Shown here one piece after another: positions 43,701-52,667 of a stretch of 64,000 bases of DNA. Under the pieces are notes generated by a model. The model was not told the origin of the DNA. It was given only the letters and a program-made list of their open reading frames with translations, and searched no databases. The position numbers and the translations under genes are program-made. Origin of the DNA: Candidimonas nitroreducens (lineage in GTDB: Bacteria > Pseudomonadota > Gammaproteobacteria > Burkholderiales > Burkholderiaceae_B); NCBI RefSeq assembly GCF_002209565.1, contig NZ_NJIH01000015.1:1-64000 (forward strand), given 5' to 3'. The stretch's first letter is position 1; every line of letters starts with the position of its first letter.

Positions 43701-44654
43701 ATGCGTCTGCCCAGCCTCAACCGCAGCGCCATCCTGCTGGCGGTCGCCCTTCTGGCCGGCCTGCTTGCGGCCTGGACGGCGCGCAGGTACTTGCAGGATC
43801 GCGCGCGCCAGCTAGAGGCCGATGCTCGTGTGCCCATGGTAGAGCGCGTCGTGGCTGCCGATAATCTGCCGCTGGGCACCAAGCTTGCTGCCGAGCATTT
43901 CGCGGTGCGCAGGCTGCCGGCGGCCGCGGCGTCCAGCGACAGCCTGCCCCCGGCACGTTTCCACGAGCTGGAGGGCGGCGTGCTGCTTGCTGCCCTGAAA
44001 GCCGGCGATCCGATCCTGCCGGTGCATACGGCCAGAACCCGAAGGGCACCGTTCTCCGGCCAGATCGGCGCCGGGCGCCGTGCCATGACCATACCCGTGG
44101 ATGTCATCAACTCGGTCTCGGGCCTGTTGGAACCCGGCGATCTGATCGACCTGTATGTATCGTTCGAACACCAGCGGCGCCGCATCACCGCGCCGCTGCT
44201 GCAAGGCGTCCTGGTGCTGGCTACCGGTCACGCCACCCGCGCCTCCGGCGCATCGCCGGCCGAGCGGGCGGGTTCGTTTGCCACGGTTACGCTGGATACC
44301 TCGCCGGAAGATGCCATCAAGCTCGTCGCCGCCCGCCAGGGTGGCACCATCACCGCCTTGCTGCGCCATCCCGACGATGGCCGGCCCGATCCGCGTGCGG
44401 TGCGCGGCGACCTGGCGACGCTGCTGGGCGTGGCCGAGCCCAAGCCCGGCCGCGACAAGCGCAGGGTGCAGGTCATCTACGGCAACCGTGCGAACCGCGG
44501 CGTGGCCGCACTGGCCGCCATGGCCGCGCAAGCGGGCTCGCGGGACGGCTCCCGCGGGGTTTTCGAACTGCCCTATACCCCCGAGCTGGCCAGCGCCTGG
44601 ATGCGCGCGGCGGGTTTGCAGGAGCCCGATCATGCGGCACCGGCACAGCACTGA
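43701..44654 (+). CDS. cpaB: CpaB/RcpC Flp pilus assembly protein
   Basis: 317 residues from ATG at 43701, after GGAGGT. N-terminal membrane anchor (AILLAVALLAGLLAAWTARRYL) followed by a SAF domain (VVAADNLPLGTKLAAEHFAVRRLP, then GDPILP) and the CpaB core (RAMTIPVDVINSVSGLLEPGDLIDLYVSF). The periplasmic protein is thought to act with the secretin. It follows 181 bases of GC-rich spacer with no clear gene, and overlaps the secretin gene by 23 bases. Confidence 0.88.
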   Translation: MRLPSLNRSAILLAVALLAGLLAAWTARRYLQDRARQLEADARVPMVERVVAADNLPLGTKLAAEHFAVRRLPAAAASSDSLPPARFHELEGGVLLAALKAGDPILPVHTARTRRAPFSGQIGAGRRAMTIPVDVINSVSGLLEPGDLIDLYVSFEHQRRRITAPLLQGVLVLATGHATRASGASPAERAGSFATVTLDTSPEDAIKLVAARQGGTITALLRHPDDGRPDPRAVRGDLATLLGVAEPKPGRDKRRVQVIYGNRANRGVAALAAMAAQAGSRDGSRGVFELPYTPELASAWMRAAGLQEPDHAAPAQH

Positions 44655-46299
44655 GGCCGTGGCGCAGGCCGCTTGCGGGCACCAGCAAGAGCGGCGGCCG
44701 CCACACCCGGAGGCACATCCTGATGCGCCTGCGGGAGCGCTCCCTGCCGGCCTGGGCCCTGCGTTTGCAACAGGCTCGGCAGGCTCACTGGCGCGCGGCA
44801 TACTGTGGCGCCGCGCCGCCGCGCTGTGCGCCTTTCTGTGTGCTTGCCTGGGCATCGTGCCGGGCCTGGCCGCTGCGCCCGCCGAGACGCTGCTGGAAAT
44901 GCAGGTCGGAGAGGTTCGGGTGCTGGCGCAGCCCGAAGTGGCGCGCGTGGCGGTGGGCGACGGCCAGGTGCTCAACGCGCAGGCCGTCGACGACAAGGAA
45001 GTCATCGTCTTCGCCCGGCACGCGGGCTCTACTTCGCTGCAGGTCTGGAATGCCGGCGGGCAGCGCCGCCGCTATCGGGTCGAGGTCGCGCCCGAGGGCA
45101 CGCGCCGTGTATTGGCCGAGCTGCGCAAGATGCTCGAACGCATGCCCGCCGTGCGCGTGTCCATGGTCGGCGACAAGCTGGTGGCCGAGGGCGACGATCT
45201 TTCCGACGGCGACCGCGAGCGGGTTGCGGCGCTGGCCAAGCGCTACCCGCAGTTGCTGGATTTCACCGGCCAGGTGGGCTGGGATCGCATGGTGCTGCTG
45301 GATGTGCAGGTGGTAGAGGTGCCGCGTTCGCGCCTGATGGAACTGGGCGTGCGCTGGAACGACGCCAGCGACGGCGGCATGAATGCCGGCCTGGCCTGGG
45401 ACGGCGGCTCGTCGCGCTTGAACCTGCGGCCGGGCGAGTCCGTGCTCGACACGGCATTTCCGGCGCGCGCCGTGGCGGGCTATTTCGGCATCAATGCGGT
45501 GCTGTCGGCGCAGATCCGTGCCATGGCCCAGGACGGCACCGCCGTGGTTCTGGCCCAGCCGCAGTTGCTGGCGCGCAGCGGTGCCACCGCCGAATTCCTG
45601 GCCGGGGGCGAGGTGCCGTATTCCACGGTAGAAACCAATGGCAGCTCCAGCACGGCGTTCAAGCCCTATGGCGTGTCGCTGCGCATCACTCCCAGAATCG
45701 AGCGCAGCGGCGCGGTGCGCTCGCGCATCGAGGTGGAAGTCAGCTCGGTCGATCAATCCCTGTCGGTGCCCAACGGGCCGGCACTCAAGACCCGGCGCGC
45801 CGTCACCGAATTCAATGTGCGTTCGGGGCAGACGCTGGTGCTGGCGGGTTTTCTGTCGCGCGAGGCGTCGCGCAATGTCGACAAGCTGCCCCTGCTGGGC
45901 GACTTGCCGGTGCTGGGCGAACTGTTCAAGTCCACGCGCCGGCGGCGGGCCGATACCGAGCTGGCCATTTTCGTCACACCGGTCGTGGTCGCGCCCGACG
46001 ATCCGGGCCTGATGCGCCGCGTCGAGCAGGGCCGCTCGCTGCTCGATCGCAGCTTCCCTCGGGCGCCTTTGATGAATACGCCGCTGCACCCCGATCCCTC
46101 GCACCGAGGTGCGCCGCGGCTGCCGCCCCCCTTGCCCGCAAGTGCGGCGGCGGATGCCTGGGATCCTTACCGCGGCAAGGGCTCGCAATGGTCGCAGGCA
46201 GCGTCGGGCACACCCGCGGCTCGGGCCGCTCCGTCGGCGACAACCGCCGTTCGCGGGCCGCGCAGCCTGGGCGCCAATCAATATGATTTCAAGCAATAG
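44632..46299 (+). CDS. cpaC: CpaC/RcpA secretin of the Tad pilus
   Basis: 555 residues from ATG at 44632, preceded by GGAG. A long N-terminus leads to a signal segment (ALCAFLCACLGIVPGLAAAPAE, about 66-87). N-domain (VRVLAQPEVARVAVGDGQVLNAQ), a BON-like stretch, and the secretin core (YFGINAVLSAQIRAMAQDGTAVVLAQPQLLARSG, ending in LPLLGDLPVLGELFKSTRRR) follow. Oligomers would form the outer-membrane pore for the pilus. The last 90 residues are Pro/Ala-rich. Confidence 0.9.
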   Translation: MRHRHSTEAVAQAACGHQQERRPPHPEAHPDAPAGALPAGLGPAFATGSAGSLARGILWRRAAALCAFLCACLGIVPGLAAAPAETLLEMQVGEVRVLAQPEVARVAVGDGQVLNAQAVDDKEVIVFARHAGSTSLQVWNAGGQRRRYRVEVAPEGTRRVLAELRKMLERMPAVRVSMVGDKLVAEGDDLSDGDRERVAALAKRYPQLLDFTGQVGWDRMVLLDVQVVEVPRSRLMELGVRWNDASDGGMNAGLAWDGGSSRLNLRPGESVLDTAFPARAVAGYFGINAVLSAQIRAMAQDGTAVVLAQPQLLARSGATAEFLAGGEVPYSTVETNGSSSTAFKPYGVSLRITPRIERSGAVRSRIEVEVSSVDQSLSVPNGPALKTRRAVTEFNVRSGQTLVLAGFLSREASRNVDKLPLLGDLPVLGELFKSTRRRRADTELAIFVTPVVVAPDDPGLMRRVEQGRSLLDRSFPRAPLMNTPLHPDPSHRGAPRLPPPLPASAAADAWDPYRGKGSQWSQAASGTPAARAAPSATTAVRGPRSLGANQYDFKQ

Positions 46300-46309
46300 G
46301 GTACAGGCC

Positions 46310-48514
46310 ATGCTGGATGTATTGCTGCGTTTCGAAGACGGGGCCGCGCGCGACGAGCGCTGGCCGCTGCCGCTGGACATAGGGCGCGACCCGGCGGCCG
46401 GACTGCGGCTCAAGTCGTGGCGCGTGGCGCGGCGCCACGCCAGGCTCGAGCGCCGCGAGGCCGGCGTATTCCTCGAAGACCATGGTTCGCTTTGGGGCAC
46501 CATCGTCAACGGCCGCCGCGTGTCCCGGTATGGGCCGCTGCATGCGGGCGACGAGATCGTGGTCGGCCCCTGCCTGATATGCCTGCGCCGCATACTGCCG
46601 CCCGCCCAAGGGCAAACGCAGCAGCATCCGGACTCAGCCACCCACCAGGCCGAAGCTGGCCCAGGCCCGGCGGAATGCGGCCGGCCTGACGCTGTGGCGG
46701 GCTCGGCGGGCGCGGCCTTTTCGGGTGCCGGCGGCTCTGCCCCGAGCGATTCCGGCGTGGCCGGGCAGGAGTCGGGTGGGGGCGTTGCGGATGCAGGCGA
46801 GCCGTCGGGTACTTGCTCCCTTGATGTTTCTGGTGCCGGGCGGGCAGGGGAATCGGATTCCGCGAGCGACGGTGATCGGGCCGAGTCGTTTGGCGCAGCG
46901 TCGACCGTGGCCGGCGCCTTCGGCGACGTACGTCCCGATGCACATCCCGATGCACTCCCGTATATCGCAGCTAGCCGCTTTTGCGCCGGGACACCGGACA
47001 GCGTCGTCGCCGGCGATCTATTGCCGCTGCGCCGGCGCCTGCACCACAGCCTGCTCGATGCCCTGGATCTGCGCCGCCGCGATGTCTCCAGCATGAGCGA
47101 CGCCGCCTTGCGCAGCGAGGCCATGGCCGCCATGGGCCGGATCCTCGCGGGCGACACGCAGCTGCCGGCGGGGCTGGATCGCCACGCGCTGGCGCGCGCG
47201 GTGGTGGACGAAGCGGTGGGGCTGGGGGTGCTGGAACCCTTGCTGGCCGATGCTTCCATCAGCGAAATCATGGTCAACCGCCACGATGAAATCTACGTCG
47301 AGGCGCGCGGCCGCCTGCAACGCTTGCAGGGCGGATTCAGCAGCGAGCAGGCAGTGCTGGGCGTCATCGAGCGCATCGTTTCGCCGCTGGGGCGGCGCAT
47401 CGATGAAAGCTCGCCCATGGTCGATGCCAGGCTGCGCGACGGCTCGCGGGTCAATGCCGTCATTCCGCCGCTGGCATTGCGGGGCGCCTGCCTGACCATA
47501 CGCAAGTTCCCCAAGCGGCGCCTGGCCATGGGCGACCTGCTGCGCGCGGGTGCGCTGGATGCCTGCATGGCCGAGTTCCTGCGCTTCTGCGTGCGCCAGC
47601 GCAAGAATCTCATCGTCTCGGGCGGCACCGGTTCGGGCAAGACGACGCTGCTCAACGTGCTGTCGAATTGCATTCCGGCGGGCGAGCGCATCGTCACGAT
47701 CGAAGACGCGGCCGAACTGCGGCTGGATCACGCCCATTTGGTGGCGCTGGAAGCGCGGCCGCCCAATCTGGAAGGCCGGGGCAGGGTGGACATCCGCGAC
47801 CTGGTGCGCAATGCCTTGCGCATGCGGCCCGACCGCATCGTGGTCGGCGAGTGCCGCGCCGGCGAGGCCTTCGATATGCTGGCCGCCATGAACACCGGCC
47901 ACGAGGGCTCGCTGACCACGCTGCACGCCAACAGTCCGCGCGATGCCCTGGCGCGGCTCGAAACCATGATACTGATGGCGGGCATGGATCTGCCGCTGCC
48001 GGCCATACGCGACCAGGTGGCCTCCAGCATCGACATCATCGTGCAGCAGGCCAGGCTGGCCGACGGGCGCCGCCTGATCGTTTCCATTGTCGAGGTCACC
48101 GGCGTCGAAAGCGGCCGCATCCAGACCCAAGAATTGTTCCGCTATCAAGAGCATCCCGAGCGGGCATTCATGGGCTGCGGGGTACTGCCCGAATTCGCCG
48201 CGGCGCATCGCCGCGGAGCCGAGGGCCTGGATCCCGGCTTGTTCAATCAGTGCAACGCGCCGGCTGGCGGCGAGTTTGGCGCGGATACTGCGGATGCCCC
48301 GATGGCCGGGTACGACCTGGGCTTCAAGGCTGCGGATGCCGAAGAGGCACGGCTTGTCTTGGATGCCGCAATTGCTGCGGGCTCCTCGGTTGCCGCTGCG
48401 GGCATCGCAGATGCCACAGATGCCGCAAATGCCACGCGTACCACGGATACCTCGGATACCTCGGATACCTCGGATATTGCGGGCCGCCGCGCCGCCTTGC
48501 CGGGGGCGGCATGA
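46310..48514 (+). CDS. FHA domain-CpaF/TadA ATPase fusion of the Tad pilus
   Basis: 734 residues from ATG at 46310 (MLDVLLRFEDGA); an ATG at 46283 would overlap the secretin stop. Residues about 15-90 form a forkhead-associated domain (IGRDPAAGLRL, RHARL, GTIVNGRRV), which binds phosphothreonine peptides. A 130-residue Ser/Gly/Asp-rich linker leads to the secretion ATPase: NRHDEIYVEARGRL, Walker A GGTGSGKTT (438-446), Asp box, Walker B-like VVGECRAGEAFDML and a His box (MNTGHEGSLTTLHANS). The tail is Ala/Asp/Thr-rich with tandem repeats. It powers pilus assembly at the inner membrane; the FHA domain suggests control by phosphorylation. Confidence 0.88.
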   Translation: MLDVLLRFEDGAARDERWPLPLDIGRDPAAGLRLKSWRVARRHARLERREAGVFLEDHGSLWGTIVNGRRVSRYGPLHAGDEIVVGPCLICLRRILPPAQGQTQQHPDSATHQAEAGPGPAECGRPDAVAGSAGAAFSGAGGSAPSDSGVAGQESGGGVADAGEPSGTCSLDVSGAGRAGESDSASDGDRAESFGAASTVAGAFGDVRPDAHPDALPYIAASRFCAGTPDSVVAGDLLPLRRRLHHSLLDALDLRRRDVSSMSDAALRSEAMAAMGRILAGDTQLPAGLDRHALARAVVDEAVGLGVLEPLLADASISEIMVNRHDEIYVEARGRLQRLQGGFSSEQAVLGVIERIVSPLGRRIDESSPMVDARLRDGSRVNAVIPPLALRGACLTIRKFPKRRLAMGDLLRAGALDACMAEFLRFCVRQRKNLIVSGGTGSGKTTLLNVLSNCIPAGERIVTIEDAAELRLDHAHLVALEARPPNLEGRGRVDIRDLVRNALRMRPDRIVVGECRAGEAFDMLAAMNTGHEGSLTTLHANSPRDALARLETMILMAGMDLPLPAIRDQVASSIDIIVQQARLADGRRLIVSIVEVTGVESGRIQTQELFRYQEHPERAFMGCGVLPEFAAAHRRGAEGLDPGLFNQCNAPAGGEFGADTADAPMAGYDLGFKAADAEEARLVLDAAIAAGSSVAAAGIADATDAANATRTTDTSDTSDTSDIAGRRAALPGAA
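48445..48476 (+). repeat. 9-bp tandem repeat in the tail of the pilus ATPase gene
   Basis: Three full copies of GGATACCTC plus a partial one, coding for Asp-Thr-Ser units (DTSDTSDTSD) in the disordered C-terminal tail. Frame-neutral slippage site. Confidence 0.9.
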
Positions 48515-49356
48515 TATTCCTGTTCATTGCCTGCGTGACGGTGCTTGCCGCGGCGGCCTGCTGGGTGCTGCAGGGCTGGGTTCTTGCCGCCTACAGGCGC
48601 TATCGCAGCGCTTTCAGCCGGCAGGTGGGCGCCGGCATGAGTGAATTCTTCCTGTTCCTCGATCCAGCCCAGCTATGGCTGGCCAATCTGTGCGGCTGCG
48701 CGGCGCTGGCATTGCTGTGCTACCTGGTTTCCGGCTGGGCCTGGCTGGCGGCGGCCGTCGGGGCGGCGGCCCTGCTGGTGCCGCAGTGCCTGGTCGCGGC
48801 GCTGCGCCGGCGCCGCCTGCGGCGCTTCGACCAGCAGTTGCCCGACATGCTGCGGGCTCTGGCTTCGGCCTTGCGTGCCGGGTCGGGCGTGCAGCCCGCC
48901 CTGCGCCATATCGTCGAGCGTGCCGCGCCGCCGCTGTCGCAGGAATTCGGCCTGATGCTGCGCCAGCAGCGCATGGGCGTGCCGCTGGAACAGGCCCTGC
49001 AAGCCTTGTACCGCCGCATGCCCACCGAGGCTGCCGGGCTGGCGGTGTCGGCCTTGAACATCTCCTTGCACACGGGCGGCAATCTGGCTGAGACGCTGGA
49101 ACGCATTGCGGACACCTTGCGTTCGCGCCTGCACCTGCTGGGCCGTATCCGCGCCCTGACATCCCAGGGCCGGCTGCAGGCCTGGGTAATGGCCGGCATG
49201 CCCGGCGTGCTGGCGCTGGCTCTGCAGTATGTGGATCCCGATTCCATGTACTACCTGTGGCACACGCCCGCAGGCTGGGCCGCCCTGGCGCTGATCGTTG
49301 TACTGGAAACGGCGGGGATCATGTTTATACGGCGCATCGTTGCCATCGATGTCTGA
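48511..49356 (+). CDS. tadB: TadB inner-membrane platform protein
   Basis: 281 residues; ATG overlaps the ATPase stop (ATGA). Two N-terminal hydrophobic segments, a cytoplasmic T2SSF domain (FDQQLPDMLRALASALRAGSGVQPAL, GVPLEQALQALYRRMPTEAAGLAVSAL, GGNLAETLERIADTLRSR) and two C-terminal helices give the standard TadB layout. Works with TadC under the ATPase. Unlike the preceding gene joints it is not coupled to the next gene: a 274-base repeat island follows. Confidence 0.92.
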   Translation: MIFLFIACVTVLAAAACWVLQGWVLAAYRRYRSAFSRQVGAGMSEFFLFLDPAQLWLANLCGCAALALLCYLVSGWAWLAAAVGAAALLVPQCLVAALRRRRLRRFDQQLPDMLRALASALRAGSGVQPALRHIVERAAPPLSQEFGLMLRQQRMGVPLEQALQALYRRMPTEAAGLAVSALNISLHTGGNLAETLERIADTLRSRLHLLGRIRALTSQGRLQAWVMAGMPGVLALALQYVDPDSMYYLWHTPAGWAALALIVVLETAGIMFIRRIVAIDV

Positions 49357-49357
49357 T

Positions 49358-49457
49358 TCCATTTCCAAATCAACCGTGCACTTTGTCAGCTTCGCTTGCC
49401 GTACTAGGTGTACTGTCTGCGCTTCGCTTTCGCGTTCACGATTGATTTGGAAATGGA
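49358..49457. repeat. 16-bp perfect inverted repeat between tadB and tadC
   Basis: TCCATTTCCAAATCAA (49358-49373), starting one base after the tadB stop, is the exact reverse complement of TTGATTTGGAAATGGA (49442-49457). The right arm is also the end of the first copy of the 49-bp direct repeat, so the elements are built on each other. Confidence 0.92.
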
Positions 49458-49595
49458 TTGATATGGATTCTTGCTCAAAAACGGATTCATACCCAAAACG
49501 GCGATCGCGTTGAGATAACGACGTTGCTTTGCCTTGTCACGCTGGATGTACTGTCTGCGCTTCACTTTCGCGTTCACGATCGATGTGGAAATGGA
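49409..49595. repeat. 49-bp direct repeat pair and hairpin between tadB and tadC
   Basis: Copy 1 is 49409-49457 and copy 2 is 49547-49595; both start TGTACTGTCTGCGCTTC and end GGAAATGGA, with three mismatches, 138 bases apart. Copy 2 continues into a perfect hairpin, GGAAATGGAA-TGG-TTCCATTTCC (49587-49609), whose right arm repeats the 49358 motif. This hairpin ends 21 bases before the tadC ATG. No open frame or transposase motif is visible. Confidence 0.92.
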
Positions 49596-49630
49596 ATGGT
49601 TCCATTTCCGAACCAGGGAGGGTAAGCACC

Positions 49631-50509
49631 ATGTGGTTCTGGCTAGCCTGTGCCGCGACGGGAATTTCGCTTTGCAGCCTTTGCTGGCTGGTGGCGAAGC
49701 CATGGGCTGTGCGCGGCGACGGGGCGGGCAGCGTGGAATTCCTGGTGCCCGCGGCGCTGCGCTGGGCCTGGCCCTGGGTGGCGGCATGCGCCGCCGCCAG
49801 CAAGCCCTTCATTCCCTGGAACCTGCGCGCGTCGCTCGCCACGCGCCTGCTGCGCGCGGGGTTGCCCGCCGCGTGGCAGGCCGAGCATTTCGTCGCCCTG
49901 CAAATATTGGCTGCCGTCTCGCTGGCCGCAGCCACTTTGCTGGCGGCCATGCTTGGCATGCTACCGTCTGCAAGCGCCGTGGCGCTTGCCCCGGTGGCGG
50001 CGGTGGCCGGGCTGTGCTGGCCGGCCGGGTGGCTGCATGGCCGCGCCGCGGCGCGGCGCCGCGTGATGCTCAAGGAATTTCCCTTCCTGCTGGACATCGG
50101 CACGCTGTGCGTGGAGGCCGGGCTGAACCTGCACGGCGCCCTGCAGCAGGCCGCGGCGCATGGGCCGCCGGGCCCCTTGCGCGACGAGCTGCGCCATGCC
50201 CTGGCCGACATGCGCGCCGGCATGGCCAGGCCCGAGGCGCTGCAGGGCCTGGCGGCGCGTTGCGGCCTGGATGCGGTGGCCGGCCTGGTCGCGGCCATTG
50301 CGCAGGCCGACCAGCTCGGCATGAGCCTGGCGCCCATATTGCGCGCCCAGGCCGATCAGCGCCGTGCCGAACGCTTCTTGCGGGCGGAAAAGCTGGCGCT
50401 CGAAGCCCCGGTAAAAATGCTGTTCCCCATGGTGTTCTGCATTTTTCCGTGCACTTTTCTGATCATAGGTTTGCCGATCGCGGCCCGGCTGCTGGGGCTT
50501 GCGTCATGA
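49631..50509 (+). CDS. tadC: TadC inner-membrane platform protein
   Basis: 292 residues from ATG at 49631, after a strong ribosome site (GGGAGGG); in-frame sequence upstream runs through the repeat island and is excluded. Hydrophobic N-terminus, then a T2SSF domain (FPFLLDIGTLCVEAGLNLHGALQQAA, ALQGLAARCGLDAVAGLVAAIAQADQLGMSLAPILRAQA) and a C-terminal helix (MVFCIFPCTFLIIGLPI). Partner of TadB. Its stop overlaps the DUF192 gene. Confidence 0.92.
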   Translation: MWFWLACAATGISLCSLCWLVAKPWAVRGDGAGSVEFLVPAALRWAWPWVAACAAASKPFIPWNLRASLATRLLRAGLPAAWQAEHFVALQILAAVSLAAATLLAAMLGMLPSASAVALAPVAAVAGLCWPAGWLHGRAAARRRVMLKEFPFLLDIGTLCVEAGLNLHGALQQAAAHGPPGPLRDELRHALADMRAGMARPEALQGLAARCGLDAVAGLVAAIAQADQLGMSLAPILRAQADQRRAERFLRAEKLALEAPVKMLFPMVFCIFPCTFLIIGLPIAARLLGLAS

Positions 50510-50856
50510 TCGCCCCGCAGCGCGGCTACAGGCTGTATGCGGCACGCACGCCCTGGCAGCGTCTGCTGGGCATGCACGCCCAGGCCTTGCCCGGCGACGG
50601 CTGGGCCGTGTGGCTGGCTCCTTGCCGGGCCATACATACGTTCTGGCTGGCGCGCCCCATAGACGTGTTGTTCCTGGATCGGCGCCTGCACGTGTGCAGG
50701 CGCATCGACAGCCTGGCGCCGGGCCGCATCGCCTGGTGCTGCAGGGCGCATTCGGTACTGGAATTGCCTGCGGGCTACTGCGCAGCCTGGCCCGACCATG
50801 CGCAGGCCGCAAGCGAGGCCATCGGGGCAAGCGGGCGAGGTAAGCCAGGCCGTTGA
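50506..50856 (+). CDS. DUF192-family small protein
   Basis: 116 residues; ATG at 50506 overlaps the tadC stop (ATGA). The DUF192 pattern is present: WQRLLGM near the start, IHTFWLARPIDVLFLD in the middle, LAPGRIAWCCRAHSVLELPAG near the end. Most family members are exported, but no signal peptide is seen here. It commonly ends Tad loci in related bacteria, by my recollection of gene order; function unknown. Confidence 0.8.
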   Translation: MIAPQRGYRLYAARTPWQRLLGMHAQALPGDGWAVWLAPCRAIHTFWLARPIDVLFLDRRLHVCRRIDSLAPGRIAWCCRAHSVLELPAGYCAAWPDHAQAASEAIGASGRGKPGR

Positions 50857-50904
50857 TGCCAGCGCAGCCGTCGTGGCTGGCGAGGGCCATCGGGGCGATC
50901 AGGC

Positions 50905-51678
50905 CTATTTCACCGTGGGGTAGTTGGCGCCGAACACGCTGATGTACGCCGGATAGAAGCTGCAATACAAGATCGCCGCAACGATAAGGTTCAGCGGGGT
51001 CAGCAGGATCTGCGCCAGGCTGGGGCTCATGCCCAGGTCGGTCAGCAGATTGCCCAGCAGTTGCACCGCCAGGAACACTGCACCCCAGCTCAGGCCGTAC
51101 ACCAGGAACGCCAGCTTGTTGCGCCAGCAGGCTACCATGGAGAAGAACAGCGCCTGGGTCAGCTTGATGCGATGCCAGCCGACCAGGGCGGGGGCATGCC
51201 AGAACAGGGCCGAGATCACTACGTACAGCAGCCCGAAGGTGATGAACGGCCCGCGTACCGCTTTCATCAGATCGAGCTCGTTGATGGGGCCGCCGGAACC
51301 GATCGCGTCCATGATGTTGCTCATGAAAGGCAGGGTGGCGACAAAGCCCCCGGCCAGGCAGCAGGCCAGATACGCCAGTCCGAGCCGGATCAGGCGCTTG
51401 CGCCCGTCGGGGTTGCGCAGGGGCTCGAGCCACATGGGCATCAGCATGGGGTCGCCGTCGGCGATGTGGCGGCAGGCGCACAGCGACATGAAGGTCAGCA
51501 GCGGCATGGCGGTGATCAGCGCCATCTGCCCCAGCAGCGGGATCATGTAGGCCAGGGTGATCAGAAACCCCGTCATCAGGCTCCAGAAGAACATGGGCAT
51601 GGGCTGGAGCCTGAAGATCCTGGCCCCGTCCTGTATCCATTGCCATCCGGCTCTGACAGGGAGTATTGCTGCTTGCAT
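50905..51678 (-). CDS. BPSS1780-type integral membrane protein
   Basis: 257 residues from ATG at 51678 (MQAAILPVRAGWQWIQDGARIF). About six membrane helices; conserved start WxWIxxGxxLFRxxP-like (WIQDGARIFRLQPMPMFFW) and the Asp-rich middle loop PMLMPMWLEPLRNPDGRKRL typical of this uncharacterised family. It follows thrB by 20 bases in the same direction, so they are probably co-transcribed. Function unknown. Confidence 0.82.
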   Translation of the reverse strand: MQAAILPVRAGWQWIQDGARIFRLQPMPMFFWSLMTGFLITLAYMIPLLGQMALITAMPLLTFMSLCACRHIADGDPMLMPMWLEPLRNPDGRKRLIRLGLAYLACCLAGGFVATLPFMSNIMDAIGSGGPINELDLMKAVRGPFITFGLLYVVISALFWHAPALVGWHRIKLTQALFFSMVACWRNKLAFLVYGLSWGAVFLAVQLLGNLLTDLGMSPSLAQILLTPLNLIVAAILYCSFYPAYISVFGANYPTVK

Positions 51679-51698
51679 GGTGTAAGGGTTCCGGTGAT

Positions 51699-52667
51699 TC
51701 AGGGTAGGGCGAGCGCCAGCGCCTTGCGGCGTTCGCGCAGGACGCGCTCGAAATGGCGCGGGTCGTGCGGCTTGAGCGTCTGGGCAGGGCGCGGCAGGTA
51801 GAAGTCGTACAGGCGCGACAGCCAGAAGCGCAGCGCGGCCGCCTGCAGTATGGTCGGCCAGGCGCGCCGCTCGGCCTCTGCAAAGGGGCGCACCTGCGCG
51901 TAGGCGCCCAGCCAGGCGCGCAGCCTTTCGGGGTCGAAGACACCGGTGGCCGGCTCGATGCACCAGTCGTTGACACTGACCGCCACGTCGAACAGCCAGG
52001 TGTCGCAGCCGGCGAAGTAGAAGTCGATAATGCCGCCCATGCGCGGCATCTCGAAGGTGCCGTCGAACAATACATTGTCGCGGAACAGGTCGCAGTGCGC
52101 GGGGCCTTCAGGCAGTTGCGGATAAATGTCGCCGGCCGCGAAGGCGATCTGCTCGTCCAGGGTCTGGCGCAGCAGCGTGGCCTGCTCGGGGTTCAGGAAC
52201 GGCAGCACCTGCGGCGCGGTGTCGCGCCACCAGGGCAGGCCGCGCAGGTTGGGCTGGCGTATGCCGAACGATTGGCCGGCCAGGTGCGCGCGCGCCAGGG
52301 TCTGCCCGGCCAGGGCGCAGTGCGCCGGGCCGGGGGCGGGCTCGTAGCCGCCGTTCAGGCGTGTGACGATGATGGCGGGCTTGCCGTGCAGCGAGGTCAG
52401 GCGCGAGCCGTCGCGCAGGGTCTGCGGCTGGGGCACGGGAATGTGGTGCTCGGCCAGATGATGCATCAGCTCGATGTAGAACGGCAGCTGCTGCGCAGTC
52501 AGTACCTCGAAGATCGTCAACACATATTCCCCCCGCGTCGTCGTAAGGAAGAAATTGGTGTTCTCGATGCCGGCAGTGATGCCGCGCAGGCCGACCAGCT
52601 CGCCCAGCGTGTATCGCTCGAGCAGTTTGTGCGCGTCGTCGTCGCTGACGGGGGTGAATACGGCCAT
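51699..52667 (-). CDS. thrB: Homoserine kinase (aminoglycoside-phosphotransferase fold)
   Basis: 322 residues, start [23 protein letters not shown]. This is the ThrB type related to aminoglycoside phosphotransferases, not the GHMP type: [22 protein letters not shown] in the N-lobe, catalytic [13 protein letters not shown] and metal-binding [10 protein letters not shown] in the C-lobe. It phosphorylates homoserine on the way to threonine. A terminator-like hairpin sits only about 25 bases upstream of its start codon on the same strand (see 52692-52716). Confidence 0.93.
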   Translation of the reverse strand: MAVFTPVSDDDAHKLLERYTLGELVGLRGITAGIENTNFFLTTTRGEYVLTIFEVLTAQQLPFYIELMHHLAEHHIPVPQPQTLRDGSRLTSLHGKPAIIVTRLNGGYEPAPGPAHCALAGQTLARAHLAGQSFGIRQPNLRGLPWWRDTAPQVLPFLNPEQATLLRQTLDEQIAFAAGDIYPQLPEGPAHCDLFRDNVLFDGTFEMPRMGGIIDFYFAGCDTWLFDVAVSVNDWCIEPATGVFDPERLRAWLGAYAQVRPFAEAERRAWPTILQAAALRFWLSRLYDFYLPRPAQTLKPHDPRHFERVLRERRKALALALP

